Positions 1-8,395 are shown, counted from the first letter of the stretch. The stretch is DNA of 33,017 nucleotides from Streptomyces phaeochromogenes (GCF_001418655.1 NZ_LIQZ01000169.1:1-33017), one strand, 5' to 3'. Notes: generated by a model from the sequence alone, not told the origin. Translations and numbers: made by a program.

Positions 1-1
1 C

Positions 2-343
2 TTCGTCACCCGCCCGGCCCATCGCCCGCACCTGCTGACCCTGCCCGCGTTCCCCCGCACCGGCCGGGCCCACCTCATCGGCCACCCGGATCCCGACGTA
101 CGGGCCCTGGCCGCAGCCGACCCCACCCTGCCCGAACCCCCGGTGGAGGACCCCGACGAGTCGGTACGCCGGGCGGCCGCGACCAACCCGAGCTTGACGC
201 CGGAAGCCCTGGAGGCCCTCCTCGCTGACTCGCGCACCGCACAGGGCGCCGCGGCCAACCCGTCTCTCCCCGTCTCCCGCATGCACGCACTCCTCGACCG
301 CTGCCTGAACAGCGCCGCCACCTCGCCGTCGGGCGGACACTGA
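2..343 (+). CDS. C-terminal part of a leucine-rich repeat variant (LRV)-like protein
   Basis: The frame is open from the window edge to a TGA, so the N-terminus lies outside. The visible ~113 residues contain two helical units of the type 'DPDxxVRxxAAxxPxL' (HPDPDVRALAAADPTL and DPDESVRRAAATNPSL), followed by TPEALEALLAD. That spacing is what LRV or HEAT-like repeat proteins show. Such proteins are common in Streptomyces as uncharacterised cytoplasmic proteins, probably protein-binding scaffolds; no catalytic motif is visible. The tail (SAATSPSGGH) looks disordered. Coding on this strand is supported by the repeat periodicity. The repeat call is fairly secure; no specific function is claimed. 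Confidence 0.7.
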   Translation, partial: FVTRPAHRPHLLTLPAFPRTGRAHLIGHPDPDVRALAAADPTLPEPPVEDPDESVRRAAATNPSLTPEALEALLADSRTAQGAAANPSLPVSRMHALLDRCLNSAATSPSGGH

Positions 344-386
344 GAGACGACGCCCTCCTGGCGATCGCAGGTCTTGCATGCTCCGT

Positions 387-414
387 CGGCCATCGGCCAT
401 CGGCCATCGGCCGA
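387..414. repeat. short 7-bp tandem repeat (CGGCCAT)
   Basis: Three exact copies of CGGCCAT and a fourth degenerate copy (CGGCCGA) lie just downstream of the LRV-like gene in a non-coding gap. It is too short for a CRISPR or minisatellite and is probably a slippage product. No function is inferred. Confidence 0.8.
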
Positions 415-508
415 CGCCGGCACGCCGGACAGGTGTTTCCACGTCTCATCACCATTGCGGGCATCAGTGACAAGGGGGTGCCGTCGCTGGAGGGTGTGGC
501 CTCCGGGT

Positions 509-829
509 TCACAGGGTGTGGTGCAGCCAGCGCTGGAGGACGGTGCTGACCTCTGCCGGCAGGGCGCTGAGCTGGTCGATGACCGCGCGGTCTTCCGGCA
601 TCGGGGGGATACCGGCGGCGGTGAGCGTCGCGTTCAGGGCAAGGCGCCGCTCATCGCGCGGGGCGAGGATGTGGCTGAGGCGTTCGGCGGGGTTGGGCGG
701 CGGCAGGAAGTAGTCCAGGTCATCACCGGTGTGGGCGGGAGCCGGCCAGGTGTTGTCACGAGGGTCCGCAGTGGCGTAGGGGTCGGCGTAGGTGCCGGAA
801 CTGAGGTTCTCGTTGTTCCAGGGGGTCAT
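509..829 (-). CDS. Hypothetical small protein, 106 aa
   Basis: I do not recognise this gene. The start at MTPWNNENL is chosen because a purine-rich GGGAGA lies about five bases upstream, and because the sequence further upstream in the same frame is low-complexity Arg/Pro/Ser translation typical of non-coding high-GC DNA. The N-terminal ~45 residues are rich in Asn, Asp, Pro and Ala and look disordered. The C-terminal half (from about LSHILAPRDERRLALNATL to STVLQRWLHHTL) is predicted helical. No signal peptide, membrane segment or catalytic motif is visible. It stands alone, facing away from the decayed sigma-factor locus. It is probably a real lineage-specific gene. Confidence 0.55.
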   Translation of the reverse strand: MTPWNNENLSSGTYADPYATADPRDNTWPAPAHTGDDLDYFLPPPNPAERLSHILAPRDERRLALNATLTAAGIPPMPEDRAVIDQLSALPAEVSTVLQRWLHHTL

Positions 830-1071
830 CTGTGTCTCCCAACCGGGTGTTGTGCGGGCTACCGGTCCAGAGCGCCGCGAGGGTCGCTTCGGTTGCGGTG
901 GCGGCCGTACGTCACGCTGACGGCTCCATCGGCGGCTGATCACCTCGTGTGACCAGCAGACAGGGCAGCCGGTGCCGCATTCTCGGGTGGACGTGTCTTC
1001 TTCCGGGGAGGCGACGGCCGGCTCCCGCCGCTGTCGACGCTGCTGTGGAGGCGAACGACCCGCACGATGGT

Positions 1072-1252
1072 GTGAGGTGGTGCGGGCGCGTGCTGCCTGC
1101 CCGGTACGTCTCGTTGGTGGGAGGAACTGGCTTTCCTGTGGCTGTTGTTGAGGGAGAGTCACGCTGGGCGGGGGTTGGTGCACTACTGGGTGATGGAGGA
1201 CGTCGGAGCTGCTGGCGTACGAGGACCCCAGGGAGATGACCTGTGGAGATAG
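1072..1252 (+). pseudogene. Frameshifted small hypothetical gene upstream of the broken sigma gene
   Basis: Two frames together give a convincing small protein. A first frame starting at a GTG reads ...RVLPARYVS; a second continues WWEELAFLWLLLRES...GLVHYWVMEDVG...GDDLWR and stops at a TAG overlapping the next start. The switch falls near position 1112, so as read the gene is frameshifted. The Trp- and Leu-rich stretch suggests a small membrane-associated protein. Its overlap with the next small gene and the sigma factor suggests an old three-gene operon. The assignment rests on composition and continuity only. Confidence 0.4.
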
Positions 1253-1486
1253 CGGTGGTTGCGCCGGTGGCCTTGGGGCTGTGTGGTGGGGCGGCGCGTG
1301 TCGGCTACCTGTGGATCCGTGCCCGGGCTGCGGTACGGCTGGCGGAGATAGACGAGGAGGCACTCAGTACCCAGCTGCAGGTACTGCCGCCGGGGAGCCG
1401 GATCTCCAGGCGCCGGCCTGGGCAGAGCGAGACCGTGGTCCAGATCGGTGGCCTGACCGGCAGTCAGGGGGGGCCTCGGTGGATAA
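1243..1486 (+). pseudogene. Small membrane-anchored hypothetical protein, probably frameshifted in a G tract
   Basis: A GTG start preceded by GGGAG (8-base gap) opens a frame with one N-terminal hydrophobic segment (MEIAVVAPVALGLCGGAARV), then RARAAVRLAEIDEEALSTQLQVLPPGSRIS. This looks like a short protein with one membrane helix and a cytoplasmic tail. The frame then runs past a seven-G tract (1467-1473) into the sigma gene with no sensible sequence. Shifting by one base at that tract gives a TAA at 1484-1486, overlapping the sigma GTG start, as expected for a coupled operon. I infer a slippage mutation in the G tract; a simple long ORF is the alternative. Confidence 0.4.
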
Positions 1487-1691
1487 CGACACGCGGCCTC
1501 CTGCTGAGACGGCCACACCCCTCGTGTTTGCCCCGGCACGGCAGACGGCGGCAGCGGCCGCCGCTCCGGCCACGCTGTACCCGCCTGCGGGCACCAGATC
1601 GAGGGCGGCTTTCGCGCACTGCTATCAGCAGCAGCTGACGCCGGTCATCCGTTTCATCATGCGCAACGGCGCGAGCCCGCCCTTAGAGGTC

Positions 1692-2509
1692 CTAACAAAG
1701 GCGTTGGACGTGGCGGTGGGTGATGAGGCAGGTGGCGAGGCCGAGGAAGGCTTCGTGGATGTCGTCGCGTCGTTCCCAGCGGATCCGCAGGCGGCGGAAG
1801 CCGTGCAGCCAGGCGATCGTGCGCTCGACCACGTAACGGAAGATGCCGAGGCCGGAGCCGTGTTCCGTGCCTCGTTCGGCGATCACCGGGCGGATGCCAC
1901 GCTGCCAGAGCAGGCGCCGGTACTTGTCGTGGTCGTAGCCGCGGTCGGCGAGGAGCGCGTCGGGCCTGCGTCTGGGCCGGCCGACGGTGCCGGCCACGGC
2001 CGGGATCTTGTCGATCAGGGGCAGGAGTTGGGTGACGTCGTTGCGGTTGCCGCCGGTCAGCGACACTGCGAGCGGGATGCCCTGACCGTCGGTGAGGACA
2101 TGGTGCTTGCTGCCCGGCCGTGCGCGGTCGACAGGGCTGGGCCCGCTTTTGGGCCCCGCCGAGCGGCCCGCACGTGGGAGGAGTCGATCACCGCCCGCGA
2201 CCAGTCCAGCTTCTTCGCGGCCCGCAGCTTCGTCAGCAGCACCAGGTGCAGTTCGTCCCAGACCCCGGCCTCGTTCCACGCGGCCAGGCGCCGCCAGCAG
2301 GTCATGCCCGAGCCGAAGCCCAGCTCCTGCGGCAGGTACTCCCACTGGATGCCCGTGTGCAGCACAAACAGGATCCCGCACAGCGCCTGACGGTCCGGGA
2401 CCCGTGGCCGACCCTCGACCAGCTTCGGACCCGGCTCAGGCAGCAACGGCTCGATGAGCGACCACAGTTCATCCGACACGATCCACGGCCGCGACTGATG
2501 TCTCCCCAT
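1692..2509 (-). CDS. IS5-family DDE transposase made by programmed -1 frameshifting
   Basis: The first frame starts at ATG 2509 (MGRHQSRPWIVSDELWSLIE) and has the DUF4096-like N-terminal domain and the first catalytic Asp (VIDSSHVRA). It then meets the slippery heptamer CCCAAAA at 2153-2147 in the correct phase (C CCA AAA). A -1 slip joins it to the second frame, GPSPVDRARPGSKHHVL, which carries the second Asp (ADRGYDHDKYR) and the catalytic Glu region (VERTIAWLHGFRRLRIRWERR). The fused protein would be about 272 residues, normal for the family. The TAG stop lies in the left inverted repeat. Without slippage only a truncated N-terminal protein is made. It is probably active or recently active. 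An internal ATG-independent start at GTG 2527 is less likely. Confidence 0.85.
2147..2153 (-). other. Canonical -1 ribosomal slippery heptamer in the IS5 transposase
   Basis: On the minus strand the heptamer reads C CCA AAA in the phase of the upstream frame, an X XXY YYZ site. Slipping one base back gives CCC AAA AGC and continues as PKSGPSPVDRARPG, the conserved continuation of IS5 transposases. Confidence 0.8.
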
Positions 2510-2829
2510 AACCAGACCAACGACCACCCAAACCGAAAGTCACATGATCAACAGCTTCTGTGAGGACCTCTAAGCCGCCGACATCGCGCAGTCCACCTTC
2601 GTCCTGGCCTACGAAGCCTGGGATGCCATCGAACACGCACCCGGATGGCTACGCCGGGTCGCCTACCGCCAACTGCTCAAGGTGCGCCGGGCCAAGGAGC
2701 ACCCCTGTGCCGTGCTTCCGGATCTGCCGGGCGGCGGATGCCCGATGGCTGCGGTGGAACTCGGCGGGCAGGAAGCCCGCGTGTATGAGGCCTTGAGCTG
2801 GTTGCCGTGGCGGTCGGGCGCCGTGTTCC

Positions 2830-3117
2830 GTTGCCGGTGTGGGGCCCGTTGCCTGGCCCCCTGTCCCGGAGGTGCACACCTACCTCGGAGGCCCCCGGCC
2901 GCGTGATGAGCTTGAGCGCGAGATACCCGGTGCGCCCGAGCAGTGACCCGGGAGTTTCGTCGTTGATCTCGACGGGGCGATGATCGGTCAGATCCTGCTC
3001 AGGAGAGCACCGGAACACCATCGCCCGGCTGCTGCGGGGAAGGCCGATCTCGGCTACCTGTTCCTGCCGCGAGCGTGGGGGTTCGGATACGCCGAAGCGT
3101 GTGCGGCGCGGGGCGCA
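2830..3117 (+). pseudogene. GNAT family N-acetyltransferase remnant
   Basis: One frame reads VPEVHTYLGGPRPRDELERE, an in-frame TGA (2944-2946, probably from CGA), then PGSFVVDLDGAMIGQILLRR and GKADLGYLFLPRAWGFGYA. The last segment is the beta4-alpha3 acetyl-CoA binding region of RimJ/RimL-type GNATs (LGYxxxPxxxGxGYA). N- and C-terminal portions are missing and the reading frame is broken after about 3110. The sigma remnant runs directly into it, so one deletion may have joined the two. It is non-functional as read. Confidence 0.65.
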
Positions 3118-3699
3118 AGGACCGCAATACGGCAGTTGAAGCGCTCTATCTGGCGAAGTGCGTGGTGTTCGTCCCGGACTGACAAGCTCTGCGTGCGTCG
3201 AAATGCGGCGGTCTGTCCGCGGCGAGCTGGTGACCGAGCTGTGGCCGTCCAGCCGCTCGCCGCCCGCGAGGCGCGGCGCTTGCCATGCAACATCGGGCAG
3301 CTCACTCGCGTGGGCCGTCCTGCAGGTGACAAAGGTTTCCCGCGGAGAACCCGGGGCGGAACCGGAATGGGAAGCGCAGGACAAGCCAGGCATCGGTGCG
3401 CTAGCTCGATGGCGCGATCGGCAGGCTGCCAGTGATGCTCGGTCCGACGCCCCTGTCTGTTACGTGAAGAGGCCGACGGAGTGCAATAGCCGTTGCCACC
3501 CACGGTCGGAGACGCGCGCGAAGGGACACCGACCTACGCTGAAGGTCCCGCAGGAGGTCCGTGTGCCGCCCTTCGCTCTGCCCGCCTCGCTCGCTCTGGC
3601 TCGCGCAGTCGATGCCGTACCAGAGGCGCCGGGCGTGATGCTGGAGCCGAAGTTATGGATGGGCTTTCGTTCTGTCCGTTGTCCATCGCGGGCATGGGT

Positions 3700-3726
3700 C
3701 AGGGCCCTCCGGTGTGAAGGGCCCTG
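3700..3726. terminator. Terminator-like hairpin
   Basis: CAGGGCCCT and AGGGCCCTG form a perfect 9-bp stem around a 9-base loop. No U-tract follows, which is common in Streptomyces. It lies downstream of the minus-strand oxidoreductase genes (ending at 4031) and could end their transcripts. Confidence 0.4.
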
Positions 3727-3856
3727 GACCAGTGGCGGCGTCGGTTCTGCCAGCCGCACCCCGATGGGGTAGCGAACGCGTCCTCCAAGCTTTCGATGCT
3801 GCCCTGCGCGGCGATGCGCAGGGCGCCGTGTCCGGGATCACCCGCGCCGCGAGCGC

Positions 3857-3950
3857 CGCCCGTCGCCGCCTCAAGCTCTTCTCTCAGCTGCTGGTTCTCC
3901 AAGGTGATCCGCTGGATGTGGCAGGCGGCGAGTGTCGTCACCAGGCACAT
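3857..3950 (-). pseudogene. Short coiled-coil remnant, possibly of an integrase-associated protein
   Basis: The frame reads LAACHIQRITLENQQLREELEAATG, a clear heptad pattern, then loses it. C-terminal tails of this kind occur in DUF6262/TnpC-like proteins encoded beside tyrosine recombinases. A similar tail occurs near 7830-7990 (YEETIRQLALENDALRS). I infer a decayed mobile-element gene; the evidence is thin. Confidence 0.25.
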
Positions 3951-4030
3951 AGGTCAGGACCAGAGGGACTTCGGTGGCCTGACACGCCGCGTCTTGCCTC
4001 CGCACTCGCCGGCGATGACTTCTTTTCAGG

Positions 4031-5119
4031 TCACGCGCTGTCGGCGGGCAGCGTCGGGTAGTCGGTGTAGCCGCGGTGGTCGCCGCCGTAGAAGGTGGCC
4101 GCGTCGGGGGTGATGTAGGGGCCGCCGGCTGCGAGGCGGGCGGGCAGGTCGGGGTTGGCCAGGAACAGTGCGCCGAAGGCGATGATGTCCGCGGTGCCGT
4201 CCACGATGTGGGCGAGAGCGCCGGGGCCGGTGGTCTCGGGGTGGGTGAAGGGGTTGAGGATCAACGCCGTCGGCCAGTCCTTGCGCAGCCGGGCGGTCAG
4301 GTCGCGGTCCGGGCTCTCGACCAGGTGCAGGTAGGCGAGATCCAGCCGGCCGAGAGCGGCGATCAGGGTGGTGTAGGTCTCCAGCACGTCTGCCGGGTCG
4401 GTCTCGGCGATGTCGTTGTAGGGGTTGCCGGGAGAGATGCGGAAGCCGGTCCGGTGGCCGCCTATCGCCTCCGCGACGGCCGTGGCGACCTCGATACCGA
4501 AGCGGACCCGGTCCGCGGCGCCACCTCCCCAGCTGTCGGTGCGCAGATTGGTGTTGGGGGCGAGGAACTGGTGGATCAGGTAGCCGTTCGCCCCGTGGAT
4601 CTCCACGCCGTCGAAACCGGCGGCGATCGCGTTGCGCGCGGCGTCGACGTAGTCGGCGATCGTCCGGGTGATGTCGTCCTGATCCAGTTCCTTCGGCGTG
4701 ACGTAGTCCTGAGGGCCTTGGTAGGTGAATACCTGGCCCGCCGCCGCGACGGGGGAAGGGGCGACGGGGATGAGTTGGTCGGGCAGCAGGCTGGGGTGGC
4801 TGATCCGGCCGGTGTGCATCAGCTGCGCGAAGATCGTGCCTCCCTGGGCGTGGACGGCGTCGGTCACCTTCCGCCAGGCGTCGACCTGCTGGGCGGAGTG
4901 CAGGCCGGGGGTGTTGGTGTAGCCCTGGCCGCCGGCCGACGGCTGGATGCCCTCGGTGATGATCAGGCCGGCGCTCGCGCGCTGGGCGTAATAGGTGGCC
5001 ATCAGCTCCGTCGCCGTGGCTGCGGGAGCGTCGGCGCGGCTGCGGGTCATCGGTGCCATAGCAATGCGGTTGGCGAGCGTCTTGCCGCCCAGGTCGATCG
5101 GGTCGAACGCGGTAGGCAT
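4031..5119 (-). CDS. Alkene reductase, old yellow enzyme family (NemA-like)
   Basis: This 362-residue FMN enzyme should reduce activated C=C bonds of enals, enones, maleimides or nitro compounds with NAD(P)H in the cytoplasm. The start is set at MPTAFDPIDLGG because GGAAG precedes it at proper spacing; the upstream extension of the frame is non-coding. The OYE signatures are in order: NRIAMAPMTRSRA near residues 18-29, QLMHTGRISHP near 99-109, the substrate-binding pair H175/N178 in EIHGANGYLIHQFL with catalytic Tyr180, and the FMN phosphate-binding end IIAFGALFLANPDLP. It lies 180 bases downstream of an aldehyde dehydrogenase on the same strand; together they suggest detoxification of reactive unsaturated aldehydes. 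The physiological substrate is unknown. Confidence 0.92.
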   Translation of the reverse strand: MPTAFDPIDLGGKTLANRIAMAPMTRSRADAPAATATELMATYYAQRASAGLIITEGIQPSAGGQGYTNTPGLHSAQQVDAWRKVTDAVHAQGGTIFAQLMHTGRISHPSLLPDQLIPVAPSPVAAAGQVFTYQGPQDYVTPKELDQDDITRTIADYVDAARNAIAAGFDGVEIHGANGYLIHQFLAPNTNLRTDSWGGGAADRVRFGIEVATAVAEAIGGHRTGFRISPGNPYNDIAETDPADVLETYTTLIAALGRLDLAYLHLVESPDRDLTARLRKDWPTALILNPFTHPETTGPGALAHIVDGTADIIAFGALFLANPDLPARLAAGGPYITPDAATFYGGDHRGYTDYPTLPADSA

Positions 5120-5299
5120 AGCAGCTTCCTTCGAAGAATGGGTCGGGTGAAAGAGGCAGGCGTCGGCATGGGCCTGGCGGGGTGTCGGGGAACTGGTGAT
5201 CGGCGAAGCAGAGATCTCAGTGATCCTCATGCCGCTGGTCAGAGGCACTTTCTGCTTGTCGATCACCAATTGGGCAGCCTGCTCTACGCAGGCGCGGGC

Positions 5300-6646
5300 T
5301 TAGCTGAGCGGGACGTCCGCGACGGCCTTGAGGTGGCTGAACGTCTCGAGGGTGTACCGGCCGTGGTAGCGGCCCATGCCGCTTTCGCCGACGCCGCCGA
5401 AAGGCAGGCCGGGCATGAGCAGTTGCATCACCGGCTGGCCCCAGGCGACGCCGCCCGAGGACGTCTCGTTCACAAGGCGCGACTTGGTGGCCTCGGACTC
5501 GGTGAAGGCGTAGAGCGCGAGGGGCTTGTCGCGTTCGTTGATGAAGGCGATGGCGGCATCGAGGTCTTCGACTTCCACGACGGGGAGGATCGGTCCGAAG
5601 ATCTCCTCCTGCATGACCGGTGACGCGGGGTCGACATCGGTGAGTACGGTCGGTGCGATGAACAGGTCGTCACGGTCGTGCTGGCCTCCCACCGCCACCT
5701 GGCCGGAGTCCAGCAGACGCGTGAGCCGGTCGAAGTGCCGCTCGTTGATGATCCGGCCGAAGCCGGCCGAAGTCTGCGGAGTGGTCCCGAACTGGGCTTC
5801 GACCGCCGCGCGGAGGGCGGGGACCAGTGCGGCGGCGGTGGCAGGATCGGCCAGGACATAGTCGGGGGCTATGCACTGCTGGCCTGCGTTGCCGAACTTG
5901 GCGCCGACCAGCCGCTTCGCGGTCTCGTCCGCGTCGGCGTCGGGGGCCACGAAGACCGGTGACTTGCCTCCGAGTTCGAGGGTGACGGGGGTGAGGTGCT
6001 TGGCGGCTGCGGCCATGACGATCCGGCCGACCGCGCCGTTACCGGTGTAGAAGATGTGGTCGAAACGCTGCGCCAGGAGGGCCGTGGTCTCCTCGGCACC
6101 TCCTTCGACGACGGTGAGCACGTCGACGTCGAAGTACTGTCGCAGGAGGCGTGAAGCGACCGCCGAGGTGTGCACCGAGATCTCGCTCGGCTTGGCCACC
6201 ACGGTGTTCCCGGCGGCCAGGGCGCCGATGATGGGGTCGATGAGAAGGTGCAGCGGGAAATTCCACGGAGCGATCACCAGGACGACCCCGAGCGGGTCGT
6301 ACGTGGTGTATGCCGTGGTCGTGGGACCGAAGTGGGCAGGAACCTCCACCGGGCGGGGCTCAAGCCAGCTCTCGAGACTCGCCAGTGCCTCGTCGATGTC
6401 GGCGACGGTGAAGTCGATCTCCTGCGTCTTCGCCTCGGCGGCGTTCTTCCTCAGATCCGCCCAGAGCGCATCGAGCAGCTCCTGCTCGTTCTCCACCAGC
6501 AGGGCCCGCAGCCGCCGCAGCTGGTCGACGCGCCAGTCCAATGGGCGGGTGACACCGGTGTTGAACGTCGCACGAAGGCGGCCCACCACCTCCGCAGCCG
6601 TCTCGCTCTGGTGCGCCCTCGACTCGATCCCCTGTGTTGCGCTCAT
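5300..6646 (-). CDS. Aldehyde dehydrogenase family protein (class 3-like)
   Basis: This 448-residue NAD(P)-dependent enzyme oxidises aldehydes to acids. The start MSATQGIES follows GGAG at 8 bases; an upstream in-frame Met lacks such a site. Visible motifs are APWNFPLHL (N129), the nucleotide loop FYTGNGAVGR (200-209), the general base E224 in TLELGGKSP, the nucleophile C258 in GNAGQQCIAPD, and EEIFGPILPV. The length and the lack of an N-terminal extension fit the short class 3/YwdH group. The PFGGVGESGMGRYHG end is typical. The gene is divergent from an MmyB-type regulator, which probably controls it; the old yellow enzyme gene follows. Substrate specificity cannot be read from sequence. Confidence 0.93.
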   Translation of the reverse strand: MSATQGIESRAHQSETAAEVVGRLRATFNTGVTRPLDWRVDQLRRLRALLVENEQELLDALWADLRKNAAEAKTQEIDFTVADIDEALASLESWLEPRPVEVPAHFGPTTTAYTTYDPLGVVLVIAPWNFPLHLLIDPIIGALAAGNTVVAKPSEISVHTSAVASRLLRQYFDVDVLTVVEGGAEETTALLAQRFDHIFYTGNGAVGRIVMAAAAKHLTPVTLELGGKSPVFVAPDADADETAKRLVGAKFGNAGQQCIAPDYVLADPATAAALVPALRAAVEAQFGTTPQTSAGFGRIINERHFDRLTRLLDSGQVAVGGQHDRDDLFIAPTVLTDVDPASPVMQEEIFGPILPVVEVEDLDAAIAFINERDKPLALYAFTESEATKSRLVNETSSGGVAWGQPVMQLLMPGLPFGGVGESGMGRYHGRYTLETFSHLKAVADVPLS

Positions 6647-6819
6647 GGGATGTACTCCGTTCTTGATCCAGGCCACGCCCCGGCCGTCTTCCAGCCGGGC
6701 ACAGTGGCCAGCGTGCTGGACGATCCGGCATCCACCCAGGTCACGGCTTTGCGTACGTGCGCGGTGCCTACCACTGGTTGGGTCAGGAAGGTGTGCGTCC
6801 GACCGTGGATACTCGAGGC

Positions 6820-7740
6820 ATGGACGAATACCCCGAACCGGTGCACGAGCCCGCCGCCGGCGCTCTGGACCCGCGTGCCGAGCTCAGTGAGTTCCTCCGC
6901 ACCCGGCGGGCCAGGCTGAAGCCGGAGGACGTGGGGCTGCCGGACTACGGGCGGTACCGGCGGGTGCCGGGGCTGCGGCGCGAGGAGCTGGCGCAGCTGG
7001 CCGGGGTGTCGGTGGCGTACTACACGCGGCTGGAGCAGGGCAACGGGCGGCACGTGTCGGCGGAGGTCCTCGACGCCATCGCCCGCGCGCTCCGGCTGAG
7101 CGACGCCGAGCACGCCCACCTCACACACCTGGCGAAGCCGAAACAGAAGAAGAAGCCGGCCGGCCGCGCCCAGCAGGTGCGGGACCCCCTGCGGACGCTG
7201 CTGGACACCATGGACGGTGTTCCGGCGATCCTCGTGGGGCGGCGCTCGGACATCCTCGCCTGGAACCGGATGGCCGCAGCGGTCTTCGGCGACTGGGCCG
7301 AGCTGCCGGCGAGGGAGCAGAACTGGGCGCGGCTGGTGTTCCTGAGGCCCGAGTACCGCGACCTGTTCGTGGACTGGGAGCACAAAGCCAGCGACGTCGT
7401 CTCTCAGCTGCGCATGGACGCCGGCTCCCATCCCAACGACCCCCGGCTGTCCGCGCTGGTGGGCGAACTCTCCGTGAAGAGCGAGGAGTTCCGGCGGCTG
7501 TGGGCCACCCACGACGTCAAGGAGAAGTGCCACGGTATCCAGCGCCTGCACCACCCGCTCGTCGGCGAACTCGACCTCCGCCTCGAGTCGTTCCACCAGG
7601 CCGACGCCCACGAGCAGATGCTGGTGACCTACCACGCCGAACCGAACTCACCGTCCGCGGAGGCTCTGCGACTGCTGGCCAGCTGGGGCGCGGATGCGAC
7701 CCGGGCGGGAACGAGCACGGCGTCGGCACGCACTCCTTGA
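6820..7740 (+). CDS. XRE family transcriptional regulator with MmyB-type ligand domain
   Basis: This 306-residue regulator has an N-terminal helix-turn-helix (about 30-95; RRVPGLRREELAQLAGVSVAYYTRLEQGNGRHVS) and a C-terminal MmyB/PAS-like domain (about 115-275; VGRRSDILAWNRMAAAVFGDW and HHPLVGELDLRLESF). In the family the C-terminal domain binds small hydrophobic ligands and the protein usually controls a divergent oxidoreductase gene. That is the arrangement here: 173 bases separate it from the aldehyde dehydrogenase on the other strand. The start MDEYPEP is chosen over an upstream in-frame codon because the ligand-family N-terminus begins around here. No good ribosome site is seen, so a leaderless message is possible. 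Confidence 0.9.
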   Translation: MDEYPEPVHEPAAGALDPRAELSEFLRTRRARLKPEDVGLPDYGRYRRVPGLRREELAQLAGVSVAYYTRLEQGNGRHVSAEVLDAIARALRLSDAEHAHLTHLAKPKQKKKPAGRAQQVRDPLRTLLDTMDGVPAILVGRRSDILAWNRMAAAVFGDWAELPAREQNWARLVFLRPEYRDLFVDWEHKASDVVSQLRMDAGSHPNDPRLSALVGELSVKSEEFRRLWATHDVKEKCHGIQRLHHPLVGELDLRLESFHQADAHEQMLVTYHAEPNSPSAEALRLLASWGADATRAGTSTASARTP

Positions 7741-7823
7741 TGAACTCCCCTTGATCATCGTTAGTCGGCTGTGCGCCACGCCCAGCGTCCTTTCGCACGC
7801 CAGAGGCCTCCGGGGGGTCGGAT

Positions 7824-8093
7824 TCAGGACGGTCCGGGTGGCGCGGGCGTGCTGCGGTTGGGCAGTGGAAGAACGGTGCCGCCGCTGCGCAGGGCGTCGT
7901 TTTCGAGGGCCAGCTGGCGGATGGTCTCCTCGTACAGAGCGAGAGTGCGGCACAGGTCGGCGTTCTCCTTCCGTAGCCGGCTCAGGTTGGCATCCGTGAA
8001 GGCGCCGCTCGCCGCCCAGGTCGCCGTGCACTTCGCCGCCAGCGGCCCGCCGCGAAGCGCACGCACCGGAGCGGGGGAGGCATACACCACCAC
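7824..8093 (-). pseudogene. Remnant with coiled-coil tail, possibly TnpC/DUF6262-like
   Basis: The frame contains ASGAFTDANLSRLRKENAD and YEETIRQLALENDALRSG, a leucine-heptad pattern like the C-terminal part of proteins encoded with Tn554-type tyrosine recombinases. The upstream half is not recognisable and no recombinase lies nearby. I treat it as a decayed mobile-element gene. It could instead be an unrelated coiled-coil protein. Confidence 0.3.
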
Positions 8094-8279
8094 CGCTCCT
8101 GAATGGTGGTTGAGGTCCTGGCCGGGACGACCGGCACGCCGTCGTCAAGGTCACCCGGCTGCGCAGTACCTGAATCGAATGAGCGTTGAACGGTGGCTGC
8201 CGGTTGCCAGACACTGGCGGGTGGTTTCGCGGCCGAACGCCGCCGCGTGCTCCGGGCATTGGCCTACCGTGCGGCGCCA

Positions 8280-8395
8280 TGGACATCGAGCTGACTGACG
8301 ATGAGCACCTGCGAGCCCTGGCAGCGCTGGTGGCCGTCGTCGGAAACAACGACGATGCCCTGGCGGCCCTGGCGAGCGCCCGCTGCCGGCACTGC
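8280..8395 (+). pseudogene. 5' fragment of an unknown small gene
   Basis: An ATG opens MDIELTDDEHLRALAALVAV then VGNNDDALAALASAR, an acidic helical sequence unlike the random translation around it. After about 8395 coding character stops and a different fragment begins on the other strand. I do not recognise the family; it looks like a gene start cut off by rearrangement. Confidence 0.3.

Larger units (their letters stand above)
1686..2570 (-). mobile_element. IS5-family insertion sequence, 885 bp, apparently complete
   Basis: The ends are imperfect inverted repeats: the left end reads GAGGTCCTAACAAAGGCGTTG and the right end, read inward, GAGGTCCTCACAGAAGCTGTTG (given here only for comparison). 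The dinucleotide TA flanks both ends (1684-1685 and 2571-2572), consistent with the short duplications of IS427/IS1031-type IS5 elements. Inside is one transposase on the minus strand, made from two overlapping frames. Size, ends and two-frame organisation all match the IS5 family. It sits in a sigma factor gene and looks like the freshest insertion in the window. Confidence 0.85.
1479..2830 (+). pseudogene. ECF-like sigma-70 family sigma factor, split by an IS5-family insertion
   Basis: The gene starts at a GTG preceded by a G-rich ribosome site and runs to the IS left end at 1685. It resumes at 2574 on the far side. The first piece ends with AFAHCYQQQLTPVIRFIMRNGASP, the start of sigma region 2. 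The second begins AADIAQSTFVLAYEAWDAIE, the rest of region 2, then APGWLRRVAYRQLLKVRR and ARVYEALSWLPWR, the entry to region 4. Region 4 is then lost: the frame degenerates after about 2810 and merges with a GNAT remnant. The protein would have been a cytoplasmic RNA polymerase specificity factor. It cannot be functional here. The two halves are one base out of frame if a 2-bp TA duplication is removed, and in frame if 3 bp are. Confidence 0.75.
3118..4030. other. Stretch without a convincing gene
   Basis: All open frames here are Arg/Pro/Ser-rich translations without family signatures. I see only a terminator-like hairpin at 3700-3726 and a possible short coiled-coil remnant on the minus strand near 3857-3950. 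The stretch is probably decayed sequence between the sigma/GNAT debris and the oxidoreductase genes. Confidence 0.5.

Noticed and set aside
387..414. Possible CRISPR-like short repeats
   Set aside because: 7-bp direct tandem copies without spacers and no cas genes.
4076..5623. 515-aa plus-strand frame
   Set aside because: Antisense of the old yellow enzyme and aldehyde dehydrogenase genes; Gly/Val-rich shadow.
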